In this document: positions 1-11,488 of the stretch, piece by piece
How positions within the stretch are numbered: the stretch's first letter is position 1
Layout of the letters: the number at the start of each line of letters is the position of its first letter
NCBI GenBank assembly: GCA_022478985.1
Contig: JAKSZP010009524.1
Span: 1 to 64,000, forward strand
Length of the DNA: 64,000 bases
Direction: 5' to 3'
From: Massospora cicadina
Lineage: Eukaryota; Entomophthoromycota; Entomophthoromycetes; Entomophthorales; Entomophthoraceae
The notes under the pieces: model-generated
The model's database searches: none
Told to the model about the DNA's origin: nothing
What the model saw: the letters and a program-made list of their open reading frames with translations, nothing else
Program-made: the position numbers and the translations under genes

Positions 1-140
1 AGTCTTGAATTGAATAGGTTACAAAAGTGTTTGCAACGAGAAAGAAAAGTTAGTGCTATATTATTTTTAATATAAGCAAATTGTTTGTGGAATCCAGTGA
101 AGATCAGCATCAGCAAGCAACAAATAGCTGAAATCCCACA
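1..140 (+). mobile_element. 3' part of an LTR of the element-F family
   Basis: Bases 88-140 match the 3' end of the F LTR at 40259-40310. The shared blocks are GATTCAGCA/GATCAGCA, CAGCAAGCA and ATTCCCACA/AATCCCACA in the same order and orientation, ending on the LTR terminus CCCACA at 140. The bases after it only faintly resemble the primer site that follows the F LTR, so this is either a solo LTR or the 5' LTR of a lost element. The left part runs off the window. Confidence 0.55.
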
Positions 141-710
141 AAATTTATCACTGTTATACTGATACTCTAAATCATTTTTTTATAATTTACTTCTTATTAA
201 TATTACTATTAGTGGTTCAGATCATTTTTCTGATAAGGAGTTAGAAATGATAAAATCTAGGTATTCTTAAGATCATGAAAAGTAACCTATTAATTTTTAT
301 ATTTACTTTAAAATAGAATGATTTAGTTTTAGTATACCAATCCTAAGTTTACAATAATAAAAGGGTGGGATTATTAGTTTTATAAAGTTTAGAATATCAA
401 GTACAAGTTTTGTATATTTTGTACTATATATGATAGAATAAATTAACAAGTAAAATGAGTTATTATAAAAAGGTTTTTCATTTTTACTTGAAATCTATAA
501 CAGCACTAGTTTTATAGATTTTTATAAATTGACTAATTTAAAGCCAACTTTAAGAATATTTATTCTTAATTTGATATTCTAAGTTTTATATACTATTTAT
601 TTGGAAAAAAAGTTAAATCAAATAATTTTTAGAATTTTGATTAAATTAGAATCAAAAGTAGCTTAGCTCATATTACTGACCATTCATATTATTTTTTAAA
701 CTTCATATTT
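141..710. other. AT-rich stretch without a gene
   Basis: Very AT-rich with short A/T runs and stops in all frames. No terminal repeat, tRNA-like box or protein similarity was recognised. The T-run at about 706-717 is probably the A-tail region of the minus-strand LINE that follows. Confidence 0.6.
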
Positions 711-1048
711 TTTTTTAAAAATTAAAAGGAAAGTAAGAGAGGGCGGAACACAGGCAATTTGGCTTATGATAAAGGACCAGGATTTGGTCTGTTATAGACC
801 TAGCACCACCAAACATTACTGGTCAGCGATTGCCATCGCTAGTCATAGTTCTAACATCAGCAGGCTTACAGGCCATTTGATCTTTAATCAATTAATTTCT
901 TAACTGTATACATGAGCGATCCAGTGGGTAAAGCCAAATGCACAGCTTTGTAACACCCAGGGATTAGACACAAGAATTTTGTAATCCATCAGAGCTGATT
1001 GGAGATAATCCAAATGGTCCTCAACACCAAACCTTTGTGATGGGGCGC

Positions 1049-1345
1049 TCATTGGCCAAACTCTTGGCAACGAGTGCTGAGTGTATCACCCATACATAAT
1101 AATGGTAGATGAAGGCTCATAACTGGATTGGGGATGATTGCAGAGTTTTTGCGTAAAAGGTCCTGTGATGGATACATTTCCATTGGCAATTGTTCACCCA
1201 ACAGAATGTAGTGCATCATGGACCAATATTTTTTGAGCATGGCACATTCATAATATCAGTGTGCGATATCTGCTTCCAAGTTGGCGCATATGGGGCACTC
1301 CTTGTGCAAGTAATCCAAATATGCTGTGCTTACTGTATTTAAGCG
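1049..1345 (-). pseudogene. LINE ORF2 C-terminal zinc finger (zf-RVT-like)
   Basis: The minus-strand frames read a pattern typical of the finger behind LINE reverse transcriptases: W(R)xL near the start, then CPxCANLEADIAH, a stop, YYECAMLKKYW. This gives CxxC, then H, then C, with the aromatic-rich stretch that normally closes the domain. One stop lies between the His and the last Cys, and the flanking pieces are in different frames. In intact elements this domain ends ORF2 and is thought to bind RNA or DNA during target-primed integration. Confidence 0.7.
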
Positions 1346-2166
1346 CATGGTGAAGGATACGCCAGATTACCAACCACTGCTTGGTTGTTACCAGTTGGGA
1401 GTTCAGGCCCAAGATCAACTCCTTCATTTGGTAGTTGGTGTCATGGCCTTCAGTTGCCCAGTTGTTCAAGGTTCATGGTCAAGTGGTTGGGTTGTGTCCA
1501 AGTTTCAGGAGCGGATCCCTTTACTCAATCAGGGTCAATTTGTATCTGATTTTGATTGGCTTGGCAGCATATTCGTGGATGATTCAATTTCGTTCTTCTC
1601 AATTCATTGTGTAAATCATTGTGGAATTACAGGCCTCAACATCCATGTGGATTTGGTTGGCATCCAAATCTGCAAGTTTAAACGAATAGCCACCCAGACG
1701 CACTGCCAAATTGCACAATCACCAGAATGTGGGGTGCCTTTTCAGGAGGGCATTTGCAGGAGAATCGCCATCTATTTGTGTAGTGAGCGGGGTGAGACCA
1801 GCTCCTGAAGGCCCTGAGCTCTATCCCAGTTCATGCTCCAAGCTAGGGTTGGGCAGCGCATGTGCGTTTGCATCAATCTAAGTAATGACTTCATCCAGAC
1901 TGCAAATCTGGGATTTGAAATACAGAAAGCCCATGCCTTCTTCAGACTTCAGTTTGGACAGAGTTTCTAGTGCTATTGGTGCCACTTTTGCCTTGAACCA
2001 CAAGAAGGTCCAGAGAATTGTCCTGATTTTTTATCTAGATTCAGGATCATTGGCAGCACATGGGCGACATACCACAATTTCAGGAAGATGAATACGTTGA
2101 TTGCCAGCACTTTCTCCTTGGGGAATAGTCTGGCATTTTTCCAATATGCCATTTGGGCCAATAGAC

Positions 2167-2966
2167 TCAATAATACTTCTTGCTCCATTTCCAGTACCAC
2201 TGGCCCCTTATTATTAAAGAGTAGCTGAGGTATTGGATCATCTGGGAGTTCATGATTGGTGTTGTGTTGGTTGGTGGGCTGAAGTTCAGGACGCCAATCC
2301 TCATTATGAAGGTTTTTGCCAAGTTAATCTTTGCGTTAGATGCTAACTGGTATATGTACAGTAGCTCCTTGGTGCCCTGTAGGTTGTTCAGCAAGCTAAT
2401 ACCTACTACCATGTCATCAGCAAAGGCTAGCATCTTTAGCGGCATTTGGTTGGGGTGGATTAGACCCCAGAGTCTCATGTCTGCCGCTGCCTTTATAATG
2501 TTATCTGAAAAGTTGAACAAAATTTGTGACATATGAATGCCTTGTTGGAGACCCTGTCAGACCAGTATGTCATTGTTTATGCCATCTGTGACAATCATCT
2601 TGGTTACCAGAACTGAGTAAGGTGTTGTTATCCATTATTTAAAGGTTTTGGGGATACCAACTGCCTTTAACGCCTCATGCAGGAATGACCACAATACCCA
2701 ATCATAGGCATTTTCCATGTTAAGGTACATGAGATTTCACGCTCAGTTCCCCGTGCATCTTGGAGTACGTTTTGGACCACACCAATCCTGTCCCAAATAC
2801 TCTGGCCCTTGATGAACCCGTTTTGGGCCTTATGGAGTGTGCGCGTTGCCATAGCCATCAGCCAATTTGATAGTATGTGTGTTAGCAGCTTATAATCAGC
2901 GTTGGATAGTGTGAACAGGGCCAGTTCCATATTTGGCGTCAGAGTCCTTTTTGTACAAGAGTACAA
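2167..2966 (-). pseudogene. LINE ORF2 reverse transcriptase domain
   Basis: Two minus-strand open pieces carry ordered LINE reverse transcriptase motifs. The upstream piece (2667-2966) has SNADYKLLTHIL, then QNGFIKGQSIWDRI, matching the 'N.DYK.l..il' and 'Q.GF..gR.i.d.i' blocks, followed by a degraded TWKMPMIGY in place of the usual D.eKAYD block. The downstream piece (2167-2532) has MLAFADDMVV; its two aspartates are the catalytic pair (near 2413-2424), followed by a plausible 'N..K' block (NAKINLAKT). The catalytic pair is intact, but the block with the first aspartate is altered and the frame shifts between the pieces. Its role was to copy the element's RNA at a nicked target site. Confidence 0.85.
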
Positions 2967-3507
2967 TTTCGGTCTCCTGGCCTCCCAGGATTTTCTGTCT
3001 GTTTTGCAAATAGTGATTAAATAAGGATTTTAGTTTCAATATAATGCGATCACAGAATGCACTGTACACCTCCACACATGTTGTCAGGGCCCATTGCCTT
3101 CATTCTCAAAGACTCTTTTAGTGCCCACTTAACTTCATCAATCAAAAGTTATGTGGATAGATTAGTGACATCTTCCAGTATACAGCCCCCGAGTACTGGC
3201 TTGTCCAGGTCAATTAGGGCATCTGTCATTGATTCACTCATTAATTGTTGGCGGAATAGTTTGCCATGGAAGTTTTTGATCTAGCACATGATCATTTATG
3301 GGTCTTTTGATACTTCCCCTTCCACCATCTCTACTTCCCAAATCCTAGCTTTGTGTCCATATTTATTTGAGGTGCGCCAGTCCCTCTTTGGTCATTATCA
3401 CCACTAAGATCTGATATCAGTAGGTAGCGTTAGTTTGTCACTCCAAATCCTGTTTCATCATTTAAGGCCTGATACCTTTTGTGTGTTGTCCAGTACTTGC
3501 TCCACCA

Positions 3508-4577
3508 TTATTCGCTGTCCCACTGATTAAGCTTCAATCTCTCCAGTGAGGTTTTCAGCTGTTTCATGGCGGCAGTTTGCTTGTAGGTTGTCACTTTTTT
3601 GAACTTCATGCTATTATTCTTCATCTTCTCTTTGATCTGGATCCATTGTTCCAGAGGGTCTACCTCTGGGTGATGATACAGATACACAACCAGTTGATCC
3701 AGTCCAGATCCAATTGTTTGGCGCAGATCCACGTCCCTCAGCATAACTGGTGTCAATTGCCATTTGCAGTTTCTTGGGGGTTCGTCCAGATCAATATCCA
3801 TGCAGATGATCATGTGGTCGCTTTTGGCATTTGTATTGACTTCACTGTTGGACGTCAGCGGCCTGAGGTTGGATGACACCTTTATATAATCTAGGCGTGA
3901 ACCAGCCTGTGGGGTTCTGGCAGAATCATATGTACATTACATTAGGTTGTCCAGGTCATCATCCTCCTTGTCAATTGTGAGGCACATCCCCAATTTGACT
4001 AGGTATTTTAACATCTCATCAGCCTTTCAGTTGGGACTTTCACTTGTCAGGAACATATCCTGACTCACATTTGTTCAACAATTTAGGTCTCCTGCTATAA
4101 CTGTCATCGTTTTGGCTGGTACTTCCGATAAAAAATCACAAAATATTTAGTTACAAGGGGCTTTGGCGGAGCATAGACTGCCACCACTCGAAGGCTCTTT
4201 CCAGTTTCCCTATGTGTAGCAGTCGCTATCAGTATCCTTCTGGCGTGAGTTTCCTCCCTGAATTACAGGTCTATGTTCTTGTGCATTGCGATGTTCACCA
4301 CATGATCTGTCCAGAGAGCTTGACAGCCTATTTGGTGGGACCACGGGTGATTCTTCACATTGCATATTGAGCTTGGCAAAGTTTCCTTTTGGCAATTTTC
4401 TTGCATTTCTGATATTAAAATTATGTCTATATTATTGTTGGTTTTGAAATGGTATATCTTCCACCTTCTTGTTTGTATGCTCGCCATCCCACAAGCATTT
4501 ATGGTTGAAATCCTTATTTCCAGCTGCCCACCCATGGGTATGAGAATTAATATTTTCAGGGTTATAAATTGAATCAT
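3508..4577 (-). pseudogene. LINE ORF2 endonuclease (EEP/apurinic-like) domain
   Basis: The minus-strand frame beginning at 4577 reads ISTINACGMAS, then a basic helix, then NIDIILISEMQEN. These are the N-terminal strands of an EEP endonuclease, with the metal-binding Glu in SEMQ. The C-terminal piece (3508-3879) contains SDHMIICMDI, with the catalytic SDH triplet at about 3814-3822. A long charged linker toward the reverse transcriptase follows. The middle of the domain is out of frame. ORF2 probably began near 4577. In a live element this domain nicks the target DNA. Confidence 0.8.
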
Positions 4578-5361
4578 GGATAGAAGTTTACTTGCTGGTG
4601 GTCAGTATTGCCGTGGGTGGGCGGGGGGTATTGGTCAACTTTCAGAATCAGTTGGACAGAACTGGGATTGTCTACCAGGCATTCTGTGCACCAGGAATTT
4701 AGTCGCCATCCCTGTCTCCCTGTCAATAGATAAAAGGGATGGTTTAATTACCAGCTCTGGGTACTCCATTGTCCCTACTGGTGGTACAGCGAATTCTCCC
4801 TCATCTGTCAATCAGATTCCCGCCCCTTTGTTTGATTTTTCAGTGGATCTGGCATTTTTGGTCAGATTCCTATTGGCCAACTATGCCAATCACATCAATT
4901 TGGTTGTTTGATTGCTGTCTCCTTGGGCTTGTTTACCAACAATTTATGAGTTGTCTTTGTATTTGCTTTTGACTTGTTAGGCTTAGATTTCACTTTATTG
5001 GCATATTATGCTGCCCATCCTTTCTTGGGGGATTTTTTCAGGTTTGCTTTCTGCCATCGTTATTCCTCATGGATTGTCCATTTTTCTTTGGATGTGCTTG
5101 GTACTATCAGTTTGGAATTCATTCCTTTATCCTTTTTTTATGATTCAGGTTTTGGGTTAATTAAGGGCTCATCATCTGCTTCAGGTTGTTTGGACGCTTC
5201 CTGATCCCATGCTTCCCTATGGGCGAGGTCCACTTCTACTGTTGGCATTTAATGTACGTGGCCTATGTTAGGCTTCACAGGATCCATTCTTTGGCTTTTG
5301 GTTGCAGTAATGTTTTGGCCTTAAACTTCATGATCCCTCTGACAGGGTCATATTTGTACTC

Positions 5362-5697
5362 TCAAGGGGCCTTTCCCTTGCAATGGTAGTATTGAGCCAT
5401 TGTATGGCCAGTCTGGTAACAGAACTGGCATACTTGCTTTTCATCTTCATGCTCAATGTATGTGACTCTGATCAGGCTAGGCAGGCAGATGAATCGAGGT
5501 AAGGAGATTTTATTTGGCTTCATCCATGGTGCTGGTTCATATAGCACTTTGACTGTTTGGGGGCAAAGGCACTTTGCAATGTAATCACCGCCAGCTTGCC
5601 AAAATTCTCGTACTTCCCCATAGTATGATAGTCCAGTCTGGATCTCTTCATGCACCATTCCCTCTCCCAATTGGTTAGGAGGTTTTTGGAATGTCAC
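5362..5697 (-). pseudogene. LINE ORF1 C-terminal zinc-knuckle region
   Basis: This 111-codon minus-strand frame contains CQFCYQTGHTMAQYYHC near its end, a CCHC knuckle in which the spacing between His and the last Cys looks expanded or mutated. Before it come short beta-like segments with many prolines and aromatics (PRFICLPSLIRVTYIEHEDEKQ), as found just before the knuckles of LINE ORF1 proteins. It lies upstream of ORF2 in the direction of transcription. About 780 bases of degraded ORF1/ORF2 junction (4578-5361) follow, with no recognisable domain. Confidence 0.65.
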
Positions 5698-8097
5698 CCA
5701 CCGTGCAGTTTAGTTAGTGTACCTAGTCAGTTCCATTCACTGATAGACTTCCTTATACTTGATTCCGATCTCGAGGAGTTTTTACAGTCCAATTTGCCTG
5801 GGATTGTGATATCAATATAGCACCATTTGGGTACCCAGTGATGGATAAAAGTCCCCTCCCACTAGTACCTCGTTGAACTCCTGATAAATTGACAATATCA
5901 GGTCGGACCACTCTCCTCCTCCACCAGTTTCAGGTGGATTCAGATTGCATCCTTTAAATATGACTTAGCACTTGAAGGTCTGTGAAGTCTCCGCTGATTA
6001 GTTGGTAGATGTATTCAATATGGCTTCCAGCACCATTCCATGTGTTATCATCAGTATGGGCTGCCGCTGCACTGTACAACTTTGATTTCATTATAGGCTT
6101 AGGTACTTTGGTGGGGGTTTCCCCCTTCATTGTCCAGCCTACTGACTCATTAAGGATAAATCCCCAATTGAGGAATGCTTCAATCTGGTGTATGCTAATA
6201 CTGCGGCAATTAATAAGCCTAGCCATTTGCACTCTAATCTCAAGGTTTTGCCACTCAAGGGCATCCTTCAGCGAAAATCCCAGTCCATACCATTTGAGGG
6301 TGGATTACAGGTCACATGTTGGGTGCAGGTATTTCTGAAGGGCCTCCAGCGTAATCAAACTACGCTGGCACTAGTCCCATACCATAATGCTGGTTCACCC
6401 GCCATCTGTGAAAATTCATGCCATGGCAGCTGGAACTCCCTCCTTGCACCACTGGAAGGCTTCAGAAGGGGTGAACCCTTTGGCGGCATATGAGGCAGCT
6501 ACCATCAGTTCTGGGAAGGATTGCTTCCAATCCTAGATGGTTTTAATTTGCATCACCACTTTGAGCCATTCTCAGCCCAGGTCCGGGGTCAAGGCTCTTT
6601 CATCACTGAGGCCAACTGTGGTGAAATCTCGTGTTCCATCCACATTAGGGCCAACTCTGGGGTGAACCACACTGCATCTCACTCTGTGGCTTCAGCTAGT
6701 GTGGATAAGTTGCGCCAGAGTTTCCATTTCTTGATGGGAAAGGTAAGCCTTGAAGGGTTTCATGGATGAGTTTCATGACTCCCAGAGCCACCCATTTACA
6801 AACTTGGTCAATACTGGCTCCCATGCAGAACCAGTATTTCATTTCCAATGGGGTGAATATGTTGGCGGATCAGTCAATGACCTCTTCCGGTGACAAATCC
6901 TGGAAGGGTCCCCACTCAACCACCTTCTCCTTCATCCAAGCCACCTTCATCAGGTCAAATATGGTGGCCAGCAGGGTTTAGGTGTATGATCAGTGTAGGG
7001 CTTTGGTGGCCTTAACCCTAGCCACAATCCACAGCAATGTCTCCTCTGGGGAGAATGTGGTGCTATACCATTCCAGCGCAGTGTCAACTGGAATGATATG
7101 TCAGGCCTATTTTAGGATGGTTGAAACATTTGGGAAACATTTAACATAATCAGAAAATTCCGTTGGGTTGAGTTCCAAGCTCCCGATGGCTTGGGCGAAT
7201 CTTGCTGATCTTCTGTCCTTATTGTATTTCATTGTGCTAAGGAGGTTTATACCAGCTTCCATCCAAGCCTTTTCATCCACTGGCTTCAAATCTTATTAAA
7301 CTGCGACTTTAATCACTTTTTGCTCCAGGGGAGTTTCATCCATTCAAGGACGTCTTTGGTTTGGATCCATGATGCCTTAAAGAGCATCATCATATTGAGT
7401 GATATTTGGGTGTTGAGCCATCATTTGGTTGCCCTGGTGGAAATTTTATATTCATGCCAAACGGCCATGATGGCTTACATAATGTTTTTGGAGATCTATT
7501 GTGTTGCCGTTGATTATGGGAACTGTAGGGCCTCCCATTGCTTGATTTCATTAAAAGACATTCTGCAGTAGGTTAACATTTCCTTCTGGATAGGGTGTAC
7601 TTTACTGGGGCCCTGGTTGCCAACTTGACCGCTGTCAGGGTTTTGGCCCCTTCCAGTAGTATTTTTACTTTTTTTTATAAAACTTTTCGGGTGTCTGATC
7701 CTCCAGATCTGGTGCTAATACTCCTTCATCCCCAATGGGGATGATCCCTGACAATTTTTTCTAATTCACCAATTGTTCATGGGCTGATTTTGCCCCCACT
7801 ATTGACTTGGTTTTGTCATGGATTGTGCCTGATGGTTCATCAGAAATTAACCCTGAAGTTTGCTCTAATTCGCCAATAAAGTCTAGGCTGATTTTGCCTC
7901 TGCTGTCAGCTTGAATTTGTCAGGGGATTGTGCCAAATGGTTCTTCAGGGATTATGCCCAACAGTTTGCTCAGTTTGCCTGTTCAATCATGGTGGGGGAC
8001 CATTCTCCCCCTGACTGGTCATTGTCAGGACTGGTCTCTGACATATTTTTTGGGAAATTGCTTCAAGAGTCATCAGATATTTTCTCCATCTCAGTTG
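5698..8097 (-). pseudogene. LINE ORF1 body, broken
   Basis: Conceptual minus-strand translation from the start at 13732, skipping the Gypsy insertion, gives a Gln/Ser/Asn-rich protein with many in-frame stops. Recognisable stretches are QQQKMFAT joined to EMEKISDDS at the insertion site, and later pieces such as the 60-codon frame at 7107-7289 (RSARFAQAIGSLEL). I see no RRM or transposase_22 signature that I would defend. A roughly 35-residue segment is duplicated in tandem at 7761-7970. The role is inferred from position: RNA-binding or chaperone protein of the LINE. Confidence 0.55.
7761..7970 (-). repeat. Two tandem ~105-bp units inside LINE ORF1
   Basis: Unit 1 (7761-7863) starts CTAATTCACCAAT and unit 2 (7864-7970) starts CTAATTCGCCAAT. 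Both contain GGCTGATTTTGCC, then a GGATTGTGCC block, then TGGTTC(A/T)TCAG, and end AGTTTGCT. A third, truncated start may follow at 7971. A unit length near a multiple of three implies a repeated segment of about 35 residues in the ORF1 protein. Confidence 0.65.
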
Positions 8098-8750
8098 TGT
8101 AATGGACAGGTTCGCCCCAATATGCTACAAATGAATTGGGAAGTAAGAGCCATGTTTCTGACCATACTAAGGATAAGCCAGCCAAAGCCCATCCTTAAAA
8201 CCTTCCAACATGACTTTCCATTGCCATGTATTCCCGCACCACTGTTACTATGACGCTGCACATCAACAGCAGGGTCTGGGACCAGGAAAGGGCTGATAAT
8301 GACGCCAATGCCATGCCAAGCTCACTGGTTGAGCTCATTATTCCAATCCAATTCTTTAATAATTTTAATGAAAATAATATACCTTTATTAGCAAGCAATC
8401 ATTTTTTACTTTAATTTTCTGTTTTTCATAGAAGATGCAACTGGCCCTTCAGGGCTGTGACATCCTCCAATAAATAACACTTTGTAAGTAATGAATAGGC
8501 TCACTCCTATGCTAGGCTCTCTTGAACACTGTCCAGTACATCACTTGCAAAGACTCCACATCCCACCGATCATCATCCATGCCATGTGTAAGCCTGGCAT
8601 CATTTCACATATGCAACTTGGGTTCAGAATGTCAAATTTCATAAGCTCTGACTTCCCCGAGTTCAAAGCCCTCTGTATTAAAGCCACATCCAGATTTATG
8701 CCACCTGATCTGAAGCAATGTATGGATCAGGTGCCTACTGATCCATTACA
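8098..8750 (-). repeat. Gypsy-1 3' LTR
   Basis: Aligns along its length with 13026-13645. The plus-strand ends are TGTAATGGACAGG and GATCCATTACA. It is 33 bp longer than its partner because it keeps a segment near 8712-8744. That segment forms half of a 9-bp inverted repeat (CACCTGATC at 8702-8710, GATCAGGTG at 8725-8733). Confidence 0.93.
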
Positions 8751-8923
8751 TCACCCCCTGTAAAGACCAAAAACTCTTGGACCTTCTTCAAGCATTGCGT
8801 GCAATCTTCCCTCATCTGCCACACCGCCTCCTCCACCAGATAGCCTTTCCACTTCACCAGCAGTTGCTGCCAGACTCTCACCCATCTCACATCCAATATT
8901 TGTTCTACCTCATATTCTGGCAC
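8735..8923 (-). pseudogene. Gypsy-1 pol C-terminal chromodomain
   Basis: The 62-codon frame reads YEVEQILDVRW, then LLVKWKGYLVEEAVW, then a C-terminal helix (CTQCLKKVQEFL). The chromodomain core 'VE.Il..R' and 'YlVKWkGy....aTWe' is clear. The aromatic-cage residues (Y in YEVEQ, W in KWKGY, and AVW for the usual 'TWE') are mostly retained. The frame ends inside the 3' LTR, as in many chromoviruses. In live elements the domain guides integrase to modified chromatin. Confidence 0.85.
8751..8762 (-). other. Gypsy-1 polypurine tract
   Basis: Read on the minus strand the bases just before the 3' LTR are ACAGGGGGTGA, directly followed by the LTR start TGTAATGG. A G-run abutting the LTR is the expected plus-strand primer. 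Confidence 0.75.
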
Positions 8924-9233
8924 ATTTCCTTCCCTAGGGTTTAGTGGTCCCAGTCAATCCAGACATATTCCTTGAATGACCATAACTGGGAAGTATGAAT
9001 CACTGGATGGGCCTTGGAACCTATTAGCAAACTTAATTAATTTGGAAACCTGATTAATGGATCAGATGATCTGGTATGGGTCCAAAAACTTCAGTCCCAG
9101 CTTATGACTCTTAACTGGGACAGCATAGTTTTTCCGCCACCAATACCCAGTCCCCAGGCTCAAAAGCTGGATCTGGCGCCCTTTGTCAATCTGCCTGTTG
9201 CTTCTGATGGGCCATCACCCACTCCAGATTCTC

Positions 9234-9968
9234 TCATATCTTCTTCCCAATATCCCTCATGGTATGCGCCATCTCAAACAACCCTGACTCACTCCGCCCA
9301 TGGATCCTCCATTTGATCTGGGATTGAGACCATGATTTGAAAAAATGGGGTCGTTTCCGTTGAAGATTGAGAATGATTATTGTAAGTGAACTGGGACATC
9401 CAAACCCACAAAACCCAGTCATCCTGCCGATTTGGAAACGTGTCACTGGATATAATGCTCAAGTATCTGATTCACCCTCTCTGTTTGTCCATCAGATTGA
9501 GGATGGTACGCTGAGGACCAACCAGGCCTGATTTCCAAATTACTCAGCAAACTAGACCAGAATTTCGAGATAAATTGTAGAACATGATCTGAAATGATTT
9601 CCTCAGGTAAGCCATGCTAAGCATATACTTCGTCAATGAAGATTCTTACTGCATTCTTTGCTGAAAAACTCCTGGTGCATGGGAAAAACTCAAGATTTTT
9701 TGGTAAGTCTATCCATGACCACCATAACCGCATCCTTCCCCTGCACCTTTGGAAGACCCTTAATGAAATTGACGCTAATTGAGCTCCATGGCGCACATTG
9801 TATTGGCAGTGGTTTTAACTTACCTGATGGCAGTTCCCTTGAGGGCTTCGCTCTTGCGTATACCAGACACTTCCTCATGTACTTCTTGACATCCTTACGC
9901 AGGGCTGGCCACAAATAATCCTGTTGCACCAACTCCACCATCTTCTCCACTCCAGGATGACCCACCAA
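9234..9968 (-). pseudogene. Gypsy-1 integrase, zinc domain and core
   Basis: The upstream frame (9690-9968) shows the end of the HHCC zinc domain: GHPGVEKMVELVQQDYLWP, then VKKYMRKCLVYARAK. The first Cys of the pair is clear; the second is degraded (CxxA where CxxC is expected). It continues into the core with SISVNFIKGLP, where the first catalytic Asp (usually 'mDFI') reads Asn. DAVMVVMDRLTKKS matches the next block. The rest of the core (9234-9690) is frameshifted. The role was to insert the cDNA into the genome; this copy cannot do so. Confidence 0.8.
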
Positions 9969-10481
9969 TGGATGATAATGAGAGGCCTGAATTACCTCCC
10001 ATTGTTATGATGGGTTGGGCACCCATATGTAAGAATTGTGGTATAACACCCCACGCCTCTTCATGAAGGCCTTATGGGGCTCATGCAGCTGTCCCTCCTT
10101 CATCTCAGCTTTCAGTCGCTAACTAAATTTTGACCTTACTTGCTTCTGGCGGACTACCTCCCCCAACTAACTTCCCCAACCTCAATCATTGTAAATTGGT
10201 CTAACCAAAACATTGTGGCTGTATAAAACTCCTCTAATTCCTCCTCCTTATACACAAAGACCCCATCTCAAATCACCCAATCTTCTAGGACATTTGACGA
10301 TCCTGGTCTGTACTATACCTGGAAGTTATAACAGACTAGCTCCACATGCCATCTGGCCTGCTGCTGGTTCATCCTCCTGGGTTCATGATAGTATTCCAAC
10401 GCTTTATGGTCCGTTCAAATAACAAAGGGTGCCAGACATAGAGCAGGTGGTGCTGCCATTCCTGCAATGCTGCCATAATTG

Positions 10482-10724
10482 TCAGCAGTTCCTTGTCATA
10501 TATATTGGGTAATTTATTTCAGCAAGGAGCATTTTGTGGCTAAAGTAACACATGGGGTGTTCCAGCCCATCTTCCCCTTCCTTAAGCAACACTGCACCTA
10601 TGGCATAATTTGAGGCATCAGTCTCCACCACAAATGGCCTCCTGGGGTCTAGGTGGGCCAATACAGGAACAATAAGTAACTTATTTATCAGTAATTTGAA
10701 TGTCTGCTCTCTTCCCTTCCCCAT
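10482..10724 (-). pseudogene. Gypsy-1 RNase H domain
   Basis: The frame reads PFVVETDASNYAIGAVLLKE, then GLEHPMCYFSHKMLLAEINYPIY. It contains the 'TDAS..a.gavL.Q' first block, with the catalytic Asp, and the 'P.ay.S..l...e.nY...e.E' block, in which the acidic residue after Y is lost (MTRNC). It follows the reverse transcriptase at the usual spacing. Confidence 0.85.
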
Positions 10725-10981
10725 ATGAATATGACATCCTGTGCTAGACGCGTGAGAGGTAAGGCCGTTTGATAAAGATTTTCACAAACTAACAAAGGAA
10801 GTTTAACGTTCCCAAAAAAATCCACACCCCCATTAAATCAGTTTAAGCCTTCCATGCTTGCACCATGCGCAGTTTATCCAGACATACCCCCAATCCGTTC
10901 TGGAAAACTACAATGCCTAGAAACGTCACCAAGCTTCAATTGAATTCACACTTGGAAGGTTTCAATCTCAGACCCATATGG

Positions 10982-11334
10982 TCAATTTCCCCTCAGAACT
11001 TCCCGGACATCTTGGACATGATCCTCTTGGGTCCATGAAAACATCAAGATATCATCCATATAGGCAGCACAGCATCGAATGAACATCCCTCTAAGGACAT
11101 GGTCAATCATCTGCTGGAACACCGCCGGAGCATTCCAAAGACTGAATGGCGTCATGCAATACTGATACACCCCCAGGTGACACTTAAACGTTGTGTATTG
11201 CTGATTTTCAGTCTCAACGGTACCTGATTGAATGCATCTGCAAGGTTAAGCTTTGTAAAAACGGTGCATCTGGTAACCCTTGGGAGAATATACTCCAACA
11301 AAGGCATCGGATATGGATCAGGCTCAGTGACCAT
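10982..11334 (-). pseudogene. Gypsy-1 reverse transcriptase palm
   Basis: Two overlapping frames. One (11152-11334) has PDPYPMPLLEYIL and FTKLNLADAFNQVPL, in which the first catalytic Asp of 'KLDLr.AFn' is now Asn. The other (10982-11170) has the 'MPFGL.NAP..FQ..m' block as MTPFSLWNAPAVFQQMI, then CCAAYMDDILMFS with the catalytic YMDD intact. The join is a frameshift near 11155. N-terminal fingers up to about 11480 are degraded. Confidence 0.88.
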
Positions 11335-11488
11335 GTTCAGACGTCATAAATCCATGCATGGGCGTAATTACCCACTTGTTTTTGGCACCAGTAATATAGG
11401 AGACACCACTGGTGACATAGATGGCTCAATTAAAGCTTTTTCAAACATTGATTTCACATGGTCCTCCAACGCTTCCTAGGCTCATTTA

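Larger units (their letters stand above)
711..8097 (-). mobile_element. LINE (non-LTR) retrotransposon, decayed, main part
   Basis: Read on the minus strand this is a two-ORF LINE in the usual order: ORF1 nucleic-acid-binding protein (13732 down to about 5200, interrupted), then ORF2 with an apurinic-like endonuclease (about 4577-3500), reverse transcriptase (about 2970-2170) and a C-terminal Cys/His finger (about 1340-1050). The 3' end lies near the T-run at 706-717. The 5' part is displaced to 13651 and beyond by a Gypsy element that entered ORF1 at 8097. All frames carry stops and frameshifts, so it is dead. The plus-strand ORFs at 1326-1808 and 4576-5389 are antisense shadows. The domain set (EEP endonuclease, FADD reverse transcriptase, C-terminal finger) places it in the L1/Tad-like group; the exact clade is not decided. 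Confidence 0.85.

Noticed and set aside
3355..3375. TTTATTTGAGG, resembling the shared SINE tail in reverse
   Set aside because: It lies within LINE ORF2, where it reads in frame as WRTSNKYGHKA, and no tRNA-like head is present.
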